Below are positions 17,778-26,613 of a stretch of 64,000 bases of DNA, in pieces. Source of the stretch: Martinezella tropici (GTDB lineage: Bacteria > Pseudomonadota > Alphaproteobacteria > Rhizobiales > Rhizobiaceae). The notes under the pieces are model-generated. The model was not told where the DNA came from and did not search any database. It was given only the letters and a program-made list of their open reading frames with translations. The stretch lies in NCBI RefSeq assembly GCF_008370325.1, contig NZ_VNIP01000003.1, forward strand, positions 372,001 through 436,000, in the 5' to 3' direction. The number at the start of each line of letters is the position of its first letter. Positions within the stretch are counted from its first letter, which is position 1. The position numbers were made by a program, and so were the translations under genes.

Positions 17778-17920
17778 GATATCCTCCCAATCGTCGAGAT
17801 CGAAATCGGCTGCTACCGAAGTTCAAGACATGATCAGCGTGGGAGAATAGGCGCGCGCGCCACTTTGTCACCCTCCCGCTGGAGAAAGTCGTAATTTTTC
17901 CGCGACGACATCGCGATGAT

Positions 17921-17948
17921 CGGCACCCGCTCATAGAAGCGGGTGCCG
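17921..17948 (-). terminator. Hairpin downstream of the beta-galactosidase gene
   Basis: A perfect 11-bp stem CGGCACCCGCT/AGCGGGTGCCG with a 6-base loop lies 9 bp after the GH42 stop codon. No immediate T-tract follows on the minus strand, so it may stabilise the transcript end or act with Rho. It ends the lac-like operon. Confidence 0.6.
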
Positions 17949-17957
17949 AAAGAGTGC

Positions 17958-20099
17958 CTAGCGAAGCTCTATGATGGCGCAACCATAGGCGTCGAGCGAC
18001 AGAGTGCCGGATATCGCCTTGCCGTTATCAAGGAGATTGATTCCGGCCGGGACCTCGCGCAGTTCGGCGCGCTGGTCGAGATAGTTCTGCAGGAAAAGCA
18101 GGCGTCGCTCGTCGTTCTGGCGCATCGTCACTTCGACGCCATCGGGCAGATCGCCGACAAGAGGCGCGATTCCCGCTTCCGCAAAGGTTCGATCGGCAAG
18201 AGCATCCGTCAGTTCCGGCGTCAGATAGGTGCCGAGATAAAGGACCCGGCCCTTGCCGACACGGCGCAGGCTTGCCATCGGCATACCCTCGGCATAACGG
18301 TTCGACCACACCGCAATCACCTCGACATCATCCGTCACCGTCAGGTTCTCGTAGAAATGGGCAGCCTCGATCTCGTGATTGCCAAAGGTAAAGCGGCGAA
18401 CGCGACGATGGGATTCCGCTGGACGGCCAGGTGGAACGACAAGCCCGCCCGACCGCGACATGACGTCGAAAAGCCCGTTGGCGCCGGGTGCGGCAAGGCG
18501 GCCGAAATCCTCGACCTTCACGCCTGTCAATCGCGTCAGTGACGAGCCCGGCGCGGCCTCGCGGATGACATGATTGTTTTCGTCACGCGTGCCGGTGCGC
18601 GCGCCGATGATGACGGTGCCGCCGTCCCGGGCGAAGGCCTCAAGCCGCTCGGTCCAACCGTCCTTCCACATGACCCAATGCGGCACATAGAGCAATTTCA
18701 GTCGCGATAGATCGTCTTCCGGATGGATGAAGCCGCAGGCAATGCCGCGATCGTAACAATATTGATGCAGCTGAACGGCATCGTCCTGCGGGCTCGGCAG
18801 CCCGATCGAATAGGTCTTGTGCGCCTCCTGATTGTCGAAATCCGAGCCGGCGATGCCGACATCCATGCGTACATAGGTGCCGAGGATCTTATCTTTGAGC
18901 GCCGTCATCTCGGTCGCGAAGCGCTTGGCCTCGTCATAACGATGACGGGGCACATCGTCATGATCGATGATGCCCATCCAATAGATTTCCGCGCCGAAAT
19001 GCGCCGGACGCCAGCGGAAGAACATGAGGCCGTCGGCGCCGCGCGCGACGGACGACATGGCCATGCGCCGCATTTCGCCGGGCTCCGGCGTCAGCGTGCA
19101 AAAGCCCGGCTGGCTGCCGAACCCGGACTGCTGCTCGGGCACGATGTAGTTTCCCGAGAACCCGCGGCAGATGTCGAGGTGGAGTGCCTGTACCTTGGCA
19201 TGGTTGCCGATGCGCTGGAATTCGTCATAGAGCATCGGATAGATGTCATAGCCGACGAAATCGAGATCGGCGGAGAACTGCCCACGAAAATCGATATCTC
19301 GAAGACCGCCGAGATTGTGGAAGATGAACCACTCGGACTTGATGGCCCGCAGGATTTCCACCTGATCGTGCTGGAAACGGGCCGTCGCGAAGGCGAGGAA
19401 GCGATGGTAATCCTGGACATGGCCGGGGCTTGGGAAGGTAGGACCGAATTCGATCGGAAGCACGACCTGGCCGAAATCGTCATAGGCCGTCGCCCAAAAA
19501 TCGCCGCCCCAGGCGAAATTGAGCTTGTCGATCGTCCCGTATTTCTCGGCAAGAAAGGCCTGAAACTCCGAAAGCGTCGCCGCAGAGAAGGATTCCGGCA
19601 TGCTGGTGTTGAGCTCGTTGTCGGTCTGCCAGCCGATGACATGGCGATTATCGCGATAGTGCTCAGCCATCGCCTTCGTGATGCGCTTGCTGTGCTCGCG
19701 GAAAACCGGGCTCGCCGTGTCGGCATGCTGGCGTGAACCGTGGCTCATTGTCCGGCCGTTGCCGTCGACGCGAAGGATTTCGGGATGGGCCGCCGTCAGC
19801 CAGCGCGGCGGGGTCGCCGTCGGCGTGCACATGATGGTATCGATGCCATGGCGTGCCAGAACCTCGATGGCACGGTCGAATAGGTCGAAATCGAACGTGC
19901 CGAGCTTCGGCTCGAAAAGATGCCATGCAAATTCGCCGAGACGCACGACATTGAAGCCGGCTTCGGACATGCGCTTGGCATCCCGCTCCCAATAGCCCTC
20001 GTCGACATGTTCCGGATAATGCGGTGCGCCGACCAGAAACCTGTCGGTCTTGATGGTCCGCCATACGGAAAGGTCGTTCTTACTGCTGCTCACTGGCAC
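17958..20099 (-). CDS. Beta-galactosidase, GH42 family
   Basis: This 713-residue cytosolic glycoside hydrolase of family GH42 has a TIM barrel that begins GAPHYPEHVDEGYWERDAKRM. Glu162 in WQTDNELNTS is the acid/base position, and Glu322 in VPEQQSGFG sits where the family nucleophile is expected. MFFRWRPAHFGAE near 360-371 is a further GH42 hallmark, followed by a trimerisation (class I glutamine amidotransferase-like) domain and a small beta domain. No signal peptide is present, so the substrate is imported first, in line with the ABC genes upstream. The start is GTG at 20099, with a second GTG two codons on. The natural substrate may be a plant galactoside rather than lactose. Confidence 0.9.
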   Translation of the reverse strand: MPVSSSKNDLSVWRTIKTDRFLVGAPHYPEHVDEGYWERDAKRMSEAGFNVVRLGEFAWHLFEPKLGTFDFDLFDRAIEVLARHGIDTIMCTPTATPPRWLTAAHPEILRVDGNGRTMSHGSRQHADTASPVFREHSKRITKAMAEHYRDNRHVIGWQTDNELNTSMPESFSAATLSEFQAFLAEKYGTIDKLNFAWGGDFWATAYDDFGQVVLPIEFGPTFPSPGHVQDYHRFLAFATARFQHDQVEILRAIKSEWFIFHNLGGLRDIDFRGQFSADLDFVGYDIYPMLYDEFQRIGNHAKVQALHLDICRGFSGNYIVPEQQSGFGSQPGFCTLTPEPGEMRRMAMSSVARGADGLMFFRWRPAHFGAEIYWMGIIDHDDVPRHRYDEAKRFATEMTALKDKILGTYVRMDVGIAGSDFDNQEAHKTYSIGLPSPQDDAVQLHQYCYDRGIACGFIHPEDDLSRLKLLYVPHWVMWKDGWTERLEAFARDGGTVIIGARTGTRDENNHVIREAAPGSSLTRLTGVKVEDFGRLAAPGANGLFDVMSRSGGLVVPPGRPAESHRRVRRFTFGNHEIEAAHFYENLTVTDDVEVIAVWSNRYAEGMPMASLRRVGKGRVLYLGTYLTPELTDALADRTFAEAGIAPLVGDLPDGVEVTMRQNDERRLLFLQNYLDQRAELREVPAGINLLDNGKAISGTLSLDAYGCAIIELR

Positions 20100-20119
20100 G
20101 ATATCAGGCTCCTGAACTG

Positions 20120-21265
20120 TTATTTATCGAGAATTGGCTTGCGGACGGTGATGGTCCGCTCGTCCTGGCCGGAGAAAAGGTAGATTTCCTTGGGATCGAT
20201 GCTGAGGCCGATCGGCGCATCGTTGGCAATGCCGGCAACATGGCCGATCTGTACGGTGATGTTGCCAGTGCCGCTTTCGGAACCGATGCATTGCAGCGCG
20301 CCGGCATCGACATAGAGAATGGTCTCGCGCCCGAGATGCTCGACGAGACGGACTTGGCCGGAAATCGGAGCGCCCGCGGACTGTCCCGCGGCGATGGAGA
20401 TGTTCTCGGGCCGGATACCGAGGGTGAGCTTTTCTCCCTGCCGAACCGCGCAGCCGGGCGCGAGCTCGACAGCCACCGGCGCTAGGCCGGGCGCGGAGAC
20501 GGTCACGCTATGTCCGGAAACCTGATCGACGGTCACCGTGAAGAAATTCATCCTCGGCGCACCGAGGAATCCCGCCACGAAGAGATTTTCCGGATTGCGA
20601 TAGAGCTCCAGCGGCGAGCCCACCTGCTCGATGATGCCGCGGTTGAGAACCACGATCCGGCTCGCCATCGTCATGGCCTCGACCTGGTCATGGGTGACAT
20701 AGATCATGGTCGCGCCAAGCTCGGCATGCAGGCTGCTCAACTCGACGCGCATCTGCGTGCGAAGTGCCGCGTCGAGATTGGATAGCGGCTCGTCGAACAG
20801 GAAAACATCCGGGGAGCGGGTAATGGCGCGGCCGATCGCGACGCGCTGGCGCTGGCCGCCGGAAAGCTGCTTCGGCCGCTTGTCGAGCTGATCGGTAATC
20901 CTGAGGATCTTGGCGGCGCGCGCCACCGCCGCATCGATCTCCGCCTTCGGCCGCTTGGCCATGCACAGGCCGAAGCCCATATTCTCGGCAACCGTCATAT
21001 GCGGATAGAGCGCATAGGACTGGAATACCATGGCAATACCGCGCTCGCCCGGCTCGGCCGTGGTGACATCGCGGCCATTGATCAGGATTTGGCCGGAAGA
21101 GATCGTCTCCAGCCCGGCGATCGACTTCAGCAATGTGGACTTGCCGCAGCCGGAGGGACCGACCATGACGATGAATTCGCCCTGCTCGACGGAAAGATCG
21201 ATACCGCGCAGCGCATGATAGGCGCCGTAATTCTTGTTGATATGGCGTAGTTCGAGACTGGTCAT
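20120..21265 (-). CDS. Carbohydrate ABC transporter ATPase (MalK/UgpC type)
   Basis: This 381-residue ATPase has Walker A GPSGCGKST at residues 36-44, signature LSGGQRQRVAIGRA, Walker B VFLFDEPLSNLD and the H-loop YVTHDQVEAMTMA, followed by a C-terminal TOBE/regulatory domain of about 140 residues with the GIRPENI motif. It powers the importer formed by the two permeases encoded just upstream. It lies between the second permease (58 bp) and the GH42 gene (20 bp). In the Agrobacterium radiobacter lacEFGZK operon the ATPase gene comes after lacZ; here the order of the last two is reversed. Confidence 0.92.
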   Translation of the reverse strand: MTSLELRHINKNYGAYHALRGIDLSVEQGEFIVMVGPSGCGKSTLLKSIAGLETISSGQILINGRDVTTAEPGERGIAMVFQSYALYPHMTVAENMGFGLCMAKRPKAEIDAAVARAAKILRITDQLDKRPKQLSGGQRQRVAIGRAITRSPDVFLFDEPLSNLDAALRTQMRVELSSLHAELGATMIYVTHDQVEAMTMASRIVVLNRGIIEQVGSPLELYRNPENLFVAGFLGAPRMNFFTVTVDQVSGHSVTVSAPGLAPVAVELAPGCAVRQGEKLTLGIRPENISIAAGQSAGAPISGQVRLVEHLGRETILYVDAGALQCIGSESGTGNITVQIGHVAGIANDAPIGLSIDPKEIYLFSGQDERTITVRKPILDK

Positions 21266-21323
21266 ACTTCTAGGCTCGCAAGGAAAGAATTGGCACTGAG
21301 GGCGGATGTGGCGGATGGAATGC

Positions 21324-22175
21324 TCATCCCTTCACCGCGCCCATGGTGAGTCCGGCAATGAAATGCCGCTGCATCAGGAAAAACATGATGACCGGTGGCA
21401 CGGCGACGACGATGGTGCCGGCGGAGATCAGATTCCAGGCGGAAACCCACTCGCCACGCAGGTTGGCAAGTCCAGCCGTGACGGGCTTGACCGTATCGCT
21501 GATGGTCAGCACCACGGCCCAGAAGTAATCGTTCCACACGAAGGTGAAGATAAGGATCGCAAGCGCCGCCAGTGCCGGGCGCACCAGGGGCACGACGACG
21601 TGAATGAGCGTCTGGAAAGGCGTCGCGCCTTCCGCTCTTGCCGCCTGAAACAGCTCATCCGGCAGAGCGGCGATGAAGTTGCGCATGAACAGCGTCGCAA
21701 AACCCGTCTGGAAGGCGATATGGAAGATGATCAGCGCCACGGGCGTGTCGTAGAGGCCGATGCGCACCATCAGATCGCGCACCGGAATCATCATGATCTG
21801 ATAGGGCAGGAAATTGCCGCCGACGAACAGAGCAAACACCAGCATGTTGCCGCGGAAACGATAGCGCGCCAGCACGAAGCCGGCGAGCGTGCTCAGGACC
21901 AGCACGCCAAGGACGGCCGGCAGGGTGATCATCAGACTGTTGAGGAAATAGCGTGCCATCGGCGTCTGGGTGAAGACGGACGTATAGTTCTCCACTAGGC
22001 CGAACTGCGTCGGCCAACCCCAGAGATTGCCGCCCATGACATCCCGCGTCGAGCGGAACGACGTCAGGATGATGGCAAACAGCGGGCAGAGCCAGAGGAC
22101 AAGGATGGCAAGCACGGCAATGAAATAGAAGCGACGCCGCCAGATGGCATCTTCGGCAATTGGGCGCGGATACAT
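21324..22175 (-). CDS. Carbohydrate ABC transporter permease (LacG/MalG type)
   Basis: This 283-residue integral membrane protein has six predicted transmembrane segments and the EAA loop FQAARAEGATPFQTLIHVVVPLVRPALA around residue 190, which contacts the ATPase. It ends in the typical HFIAGLTMGAVKG. The start ATG at 22175 overlaps the stop of the preceding permease in a TGATG arrangement, so the two are translationally coupled. A longer in-frame extension upstream simply runs through the neighbouring permease gene and is not used. Confidence 0.9.
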   Translation of the reverse strand: MYPRPIAEDAIWRRRFYFIAVLAILVLWLCPLFAIILTSFRSTRDVMGGNLWGWPTQFGLVENYTSVFTQTPMARYFLNSLMITLPAVLGVLVLSTLAGFVLARYRFRGNMLVFALFVGGNFLPYQIMMIPVRDLMVRIGLYDTPVALIIFHIAFQTGFATLFMRNFIAALPDELFQAARAEGATPFQTLIHVVVPLVRPALAALAILIFTFVWNDYFWAVVLTISDTVKPVTAGLANLRGEWVSAWNLISAGTIVVAVPPVIMFFLMQRHFIAGLTMGAVKG

Positions 22176-23059
22176 CAGGCTCCTCTTTCTTCGATGCGAA
22201 TGATGCGGCTGAGATACCAGGCGATGAACACCGCCATGATCACGAACAGGACCGAGGCGATCGCGGCGCCGTAGCCGAAGCGATAGGAGAAGATCGACTG
22301 CTCGAACATCTGGTAGGCGAGCACTTCGGACGAGCCGAAAGGACCGCCTTGCGTCATGACCGAGACCATGTCGAACGAGCGCAGCGCACCGACGACGGTG
22401 ACGGCGATCGCGATGAAGGTGACCTGCGTCAGCTGCGGCAGGACGATATGGCGCAGCATGTTCCATCCTCGCGCTCCATCGACACGACCGGCGCCGATCA
22501 GTTCCTCGCTGAGATTGTTGAGCCCTGCGAGGTAGAGCACCATGCAGAAGGCGATCTGCGGCCAGAGCGCTGCAATCACGATCGCGAAGGTGACGAAATG
22601 CTCGTCCGACAGGACCGCTGGTGCAGTCGCGCCGAAAAAGCCGAAGATCAGCGCCAGCAGACCGAGTTGCGGCGTATAGACCCAGGTGAAGACGACGCCG
22701 ACCGCGACCGAGGCCAGTACCAGCGGAATGAAGAAGAGCGACTTCATGAGCCGCATGCCGCGAATCTTCTGGTTGACCAACAGGGCGATCGCCAGTCCGA
22801 GCGGCGGCGCTGCCATGAACATGACCAGCCAGATGATGTTGTTCTTCAGCGAGACATAGAATTGCGGGTCGTTGAACAGCTCGGCATAATTGCCGAAGCC
22901 GATCCAAGTCATCGGGCTGAAGCCATCCCATTCGTGCAGGCTGATCCAGAGGCTTTCTATCGCCGACCACAGGATCACGACTGAAAAGAGAATGGCCGCG
23001 GGCAATATCAGCAAAGTCGGGGTGAGCCACCAGCGATGGCGGCGCCAAAATCTTATCAT
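22175..23059 (-). CDS. Carbohydrate ABC transporter permease (LacF/MalF type)
   Basis: This 294-residue permease has a short basic N-terminus (MIRFWRRHRWW), six transmembrane segments and the EAA loop GAGRVDGARGWNMLRHIVLPQLTQ near residue 195. It forms the channel together with the product of the next gene. It starts 64 bp after the binding-protein gene. The pair resembles LacF/LacG of Agrobacterium and the wider CUT1 family, which imports oligosaccharides and glycosides. Confidence 0.9.
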   Translation of the reverse strand: MIRFWRRHRWWLTPTLLILPAAILFSVVILWSAIESLWISLHEWDGFSPMTWIGFGNYAELFNDPQFYVSLKNNIIWLVMFMAAPPLGLAIALLVNQKIRGMRLMKSLFFIPLVLASVAVGVVFTWVYTPQLGLLALIFGFFGATAPAVLSDEHFVTFAIVIAALWPQIAFCMVLYLAGLNNLSEELIGAGRVDGARGWNMLRHIVLPQLTQVTFIAIAVTVVGALRSFDMVSVMTQGGPFGSSEVLAYQMFEQSIFSYRFGYGAAIASVLFVIMAVFIAWYLSRIIRIEERGA

Positions 23060-23123
23060 CTTATCCTCTTTTGGTATGGGCAGGCGGAGCAGCAGCCCCG
23101 CCTGCCTGTCGCTGGGAGGAGAG

Positions 23124-24395
23124 TCAGATCTTGTAGATACGCTTGCGCGTACCTTCGAGCCGCTTCAGGATCGCATCGCGCCGCTCGGGCTTCGCCATAA
23201 ACTCCTGGAAGCCGACGAGGCCGGCCTGAGCCATGTCGGGATCGCTGTCACGGTCGTAATATTGCGAGGTACCCTGTACCGTCTTCAGCGTTTCGACGGC
23301 TGCGTTGACGAGCGGGTCCTTGCTCGGCGGCAGATCGTTGCGGGGCGGCACGTTGCCGCCGGGCTCCAGATACGGGCCGAGATTTTCCGGCCGATAGAAA
23401 TAGGCGAGGAATTCGCGTGCACCCTGCTTGTTCTTGGCATTAGCCGGGATATGCACCGAGTTCAGCGAAAACTCCTCGAAACGGCCGATTTTCGAATCGA
23501 TCGTCGGGAAGGGAGCGAAAGCGAGCTGATCGAGCTCTTCCTTCGGGAAAGTGGAGCGGACGAAGGCGCCGAGGTTCATCATGCCAGCCTTCTTTTGCGA
23601 CAGAAGCGCACCCGCTTCTTGCCAGCCGAAGGATGTGTTGTTCGGCGTGAAGAAATCCTGCTTGATCAGGGTTTCCCACATGTCGAACACCGGCTTCAGT
23701 GCCGCATCGAGATAGCTCATCTCGCCGTTCATCAACGCCATGTGCTTGTCGAGGCCGTTTATGCGCAGGTTCATCTGATCGAACCACCCGGCGGCAGGCC
23801 ACAATTCCTTTGTGCCCATCGCGATCGGCGTCAGATTGGCGCTCTTGCATTTCGCGCCGTAGGCCAGGAAATCATCCCAACTTGCCGGCACCGCAGTGCC
23901 GAGCTGGGCGAAGACGTCCTTGCGATAGAACATGCCCCAGAGCGTGCCGCCCGTCGGCAGACCGTATTGCTTGCCGTCGACCGTCACCGAACCGGCCGCC
24001 GCGCCAAGGACGTCCTTGTACTTCTCCTTTTCGAAGAGATCGGAAATATCGTCGAACAGGCCGCGCTTGACGAAGGCGCGCATGCGGTTTCCCGAGAACC
24101 AGAAGCAGATATCTGGCGCCCCGGCGACCAGATAGTTGCGGATCGCGGTTTTGTGCGCCTCATGATCCATATTGTTGATCACGACTTTAACGCCGGCCTG
24201 CTTGCCGAAATCCTCAGCCATCTTGCGCAGGATTGCCAGCGCATCGGCGTTGTTCTCGTCGGAAATGATGTTGATGTCCTGCGCCTGTGCAATGGCAGGC
24301 ATGGGAAAACCGGTGAGCGCTGCGGCGGAAACCGCCCCTGCCCCCTTCAAAAAATTGCGCCGGCTCGCCGGCCTTCCAAGCAAATTGAAAGTCAT
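23124..24395 (-). CDS. CUT1 sugar-binding protein of the lac-like importer (LacE type)
   Basis: This 423-residue extracellular solute-binding protein of family 1 has an N-terminus SRRNFLKGAGAVSAAAL that is a twin-arginine signal followed by a hydrophobic stretch and an AQA cleavage site near residue 38, so it may be exported folded by Tat. The mature part carries the usual DISDLFEKEK and GTLWGMFYRKDVF segments. The ATG at 24395 is preceded by GGGAGGAG. It is the first gene of the operon leading to the GH42 enzyme, divergent from the ROK regulator, with 275 bp between them. Confidence 0.9.
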   Translation of the reverse strand: MTFNLLGRPASRRNFLKGAGAVSAAALTGFPMPAIAQAQDINIISDENNADALAILRKMAEDFGKQAGVKVVINNMDHEAHKTAIRNYLVAGAPDICFWFSGNRMRAFVKRGLFDDISDLFEKEKYKDVLGAAAGSVTVDGKQYGLPTGGTLWGMFYRKDVFAQLGTAVPASWDDFLAYGAKCKSANLTPIAMGTKELWPAAGWFDQMNLRINGLDKHMALMNGEMSYLDAALKPVFDMWETLIKQDFFTPNNTSFGWQEAGALLSQKKAGMMNLGAFVRSTFPKEELDQLAFAPFPTIDSKIGRFEEFSLNSVHIPANAKNKQGAREFLAYFYRPENLGPYLEPGGNVPPRNDLPPSKDPLVNAAVETLKTVQGTSQYYDRDSDPDMAQAGLVGFQEFMAKPERRDAILKRLEGTRKRIYKI

Positions 24396-24641
24396 TTGGA
24401 CTCCTCCCGTTGTGATATCTATCCTCGTCCTTAGCCAGCGGACCGGACGGAATGCGCGGCGGACGCCCCTCTTGCCCTCTACGCAATGGTCGCAAAGAAA
24501 CTGCCGCCGCGATGCATGTGCACCGCCCGGAACCCTCGGTTCGAGAAACCTTGTCCTATTGCTGACTTCTTCGTGCTTGCGCACATGCCGGATGTTGATC
24601 GACAAGTGAAGTTATGCATAAGTCTGAAGCGGGCGCAATAA

Positions 24642-24658
24642 TTAATTTACAAAATTAA
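24642..24658. promoter_or_regulatory. ROK operator candidate
   Basis: TTAATTTACAAAATTAA is a perfect palindrome with 7-bp arms and a 3-bp centre, 12 bp before the ROK start codon. AT-rich palindromes beginning TTA and ending TAA are the usual operator type of ROK repressors such as XylR and NagC. It could repress rokA-like autoregulation directly; its effect on the binding-protein promoter on the other side is inferred. Confidence 0.62.
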
Positions 24659-24670
24659 GAAAGAGAAATC

Positions 24671-25876
24671 GTGAAGCTGAAAGGTGACCAGAGCACTTCG
24701 CGAGCCCTCAACCGGCGGCTCATCCTGAACCTTCTGCGGCAGGAAGGGCCGAAAAGCCGCGCCGAAATCGCAACGATCACCGGCCTCAGCCCAGCAGCGG
24801 TCACCTTCGTCATCGCCGACCTGATCGAGGAAGGACACGTCACCGAAGGCAAGGCCGTGGCCGGACTTTCGGGTCGACGCCCCATACCCGTCGAGATCAA
24901 TTACGCCAACGGGCTAGCGATCGGTTTCAAGCTGATGGTCGGCTCCGTCGAATGCGTCGTCACAGATCTTGCAACCAACCCGCTTGCCTCCCGTCGCCTG
25001 TCCCTTGATGACAACGAGCCGGAAAATGTTGCAACGACGCTGGCCGAAGCCGTACCCCAGCTCGTCAAGGCCGCGGGGCGCCCTCACGCGCGGCTGGCGG
25101 GCATTGGCGTTTCCATGCCTGGTGTCATCGACAACGGCCAGGCCGTCTGCGTGCGCAGCTTTCGCTTCAAGTGGAACAATGTTCCTTTCGCATCGATGGT
25201 CGCGCAAAAGGTCAAGGTGCCGGTCTGGCTCGAGGACGACACGAATGCCTATGCCATTGCCCAACAGCTCTTTGGCCCGGGAAGGCATCATCGCAATATG
25301 GCCGTGCTTGCAATCGGCGTCGGCATCAGCTGTGCCGTCATCGTCGACGGAAAACTCTACCGCGGCGCCCATGGCGCAGCCGGCAAATTCGGCCATACCT
25401 TGCATGAGGAGAACGGCCGGCTTTGCGAATGCGGCAAGCGCGGCTGCCTGATGGCCTATTATTCCGAACCCGCCATGCTCCGCACATGGCGCGAGGCGAC
25501 CGATCGGGATCGTAGCCACAACCTGTCCGACATGCTGGAATCAGCAGAGGCAGGAGATGCGGAGGTCAACAGAATCCTGCGCGATGCCGGCGCCGGGATC
25601 GGCAAGGCGCTCGCCAACCTCGTCAACATCACCGACCCCGAAGTCATCGTCGTCGGTGGCGAGGCCGTTTCGTTCGGCGATGCTCTTTTCGGCCCCCTGG
25701 AAGCCAGCATGGCCGCCCGCACCTTTTTCGCCTCGCCGCCTCTTCTGCCCGATTGGGAAGACAATTCCTGGGCGCGCGGCGCAGCCGCCCTCGTCACCCA
25801 GAAATTTTTCGACTTCGAGACGGTGGACGGAACAACCGGAATGAGCGAACCGGCCACGCCAACCTACCTCGCATGA
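24671..25876 (+). CDS. ROK-family transcriptional regulator
   Basis: This 401-residue repressor-type ROK protein has a winged helix-turn-helix in residues 10-65 (NRRLILNLLRQEGPKSRAEIA and GLSPAAVTFVIADLIEEG) followed by a sugar-kinase-like domain. The zinc site is visible as CECGKRGC; the glutamate that normally follows in catalytic ROK kinases is replaced by methionine, which is consistent with a sensor rather than an enzyme. It starts with GTG at 24671. It diverges from the lac-like operon and is its most likely regulator, with a galactoside or its product as inducer. Confidence 0.88.
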   Translation: MKLKGDQSTSRALNRRLILNLLRQEGPKSRAEIATITGLSPAAVTFVIADLIEEGHVTEGKAVAGLSGRRPIPVEINYANGLAIGFKLMVGSVECVVTDLATNPLASRRLSLDDNEPENVATTLAEAVPQLVKAAGRPHARLAGIGVSMPGVIDNGQAVCVRSFRFKWNNVPFASMVAQKVKVPVWLEDDTNAYAIAQQLFGPGRHHRNMAVLAIGVGISCAVIVDGKLYRGAHGAAGKFGHTLHEENGRLCECGKRGCLMAYYSEPAMLRTWREATDRDRSHNLSDMLESAEAGDAEVNRILRDAGAGIGKALANLVNITDPEVIVVGGEAVSFGDALFGPLEASMAARTFFASPPLLPDWEDNSWARGAAALVTQKFFDFETVDGTTGMSEPATPTYLA

Positions 25877-25964
25877 TCGGCCGCTCTCGAGAGCCCATTC
25901 GGGTGCCAGTCCATCGGGATGGAAAACCGCCGAAGAGAGGATGCATTCCGCAGCGAAGGCTCGC

Positions 25965-26046
25965 TCAGCCTTTGGTGACCCCCGCCGTCAGACCGTCCAC
26001 GAACAGGTTCTGGAAAAACAGGAACAGGAGAGCGACTGGAATTGAG
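25965..26046 (-). pseudogene. C-terminal remnant of a sugar ABC transporter permease
   Basis: Read on the minus strand this encodes SIPVALLFLFFQNLF and then VDGLTAGVTKG followed by a stop, the unmistakable tail of a MalG-type permease. Upstream the homology ends within about 20 bp, there is no start codon, and an in-frame stop appears. The rest of the gene is not present on the other side of the neighbouring inverted-repeat unit. It marks a deletion or rearrangement junction at about 26047-26063. Confidence 0.75.
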
Positions 26047-26063
26047 GCACGCCTCTTATAGAG

Positions 26064-26077
26064 CTAGGCTCAGGACC
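26064..26077 (+). repeat. Left terminal inverted repeat
   Basis: CTAGGCTCAGGACC is the exact reverse complement of 27684-27697. Both ends carry CTAG outermost, which could be a duplicated target site flanking a 10-bp terminal repeat, as in IS5-type elements. Confidence 0.65.
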
Positions 26078-26146
26078 GGTTTAATTGCTTGCGGCAGATG
26101 GAGATTGGTTGTTTTACCGAAGATGGTCTTAGGTGAAAAGTTGCTC

Positions 26147-26503
26147 TCAAGAAATGTTGAAGACCACCCAGGCAAGCAATGCGGATTGAACTACTCCGAG
26201 AAAAATAGGACCCCACGTCGTGCGGGCGTTCCGCAATTGCGTCCCGACATAACCGTCCAATAATTGGAGCAGCGCCGACAGCGCGCTGAGCCAAAGCATT
26301 GCAATCAAAGGAGCCCAGACCCCAGCAGCGATGGTGACGACGGCTATCGGTATGGTGCGGGCTAAGGTGTAAAGGGCAAATATCCGGCTGGATTCGGTTT
26401 GCGACCCGGGGGCAACCAAGGTTGGGCGCACTAGACCGGCGATAGCAAAGAAGGCAGCGCCGAGGACGTTGATGATAGTGACCGTATATAGGGCGGTTAG
26501 CAT
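26147..26503 (-). CDS. Small four-helix membrane protein
   Basis: The 118-residue form starts at the ATG at 26503, which has AGGAGA four bases upstream; an ATG at 26527 without a ribosome site would add eight residues. Hydrophobic stretches at about residues 5-25, 45-65, 68-86 and 100-117 indicate four transmembrane helices, with short polar loops including APGSQTESSR and GTQLRNARTTWG. I do not recognise the family. It diverges from a LysR gene 110 bp away, a layout in which the LysR protein usually controls the partner. Both lie inside the inverted-repeat unit. Confidence 0.68.
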   Translation of the reverse strand: MLTALYTVTIINVLGAAFFAIAGLVRPTLVAPGSQTESSRIFALYTLARTIPIAVVTIAAGVWAPLIAMLWLSALSALLQLLDGYVGTQLRNARTTWGPIFLGVVQSALLAWVVFNIS

Positions 26504-26613
26504 GTGTTCTCCTAGAACCGAAATCATCGCCTTCGCTGCGCTCCGTGTCTCTGCTCGGGCCTTTGTGTCGAATATCGTTTCATAAATCCAATTGATTATT
26601 GTAATAAAGATAT

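Noticed and set aside
21324-23048. 574-codon frame that would fuse two permease genes
   Set aside because: The N-terminal half is a shifted reading of the upstream permease; the ATG at 22175 with its TGATG coupling gives a normal-length permease.
22890-24434. 514-codon plus-strand frame across the sugar-binding protein gene
   Set aside because: It is antisense to the binding protein with its Tat signal; no recognisable domain.
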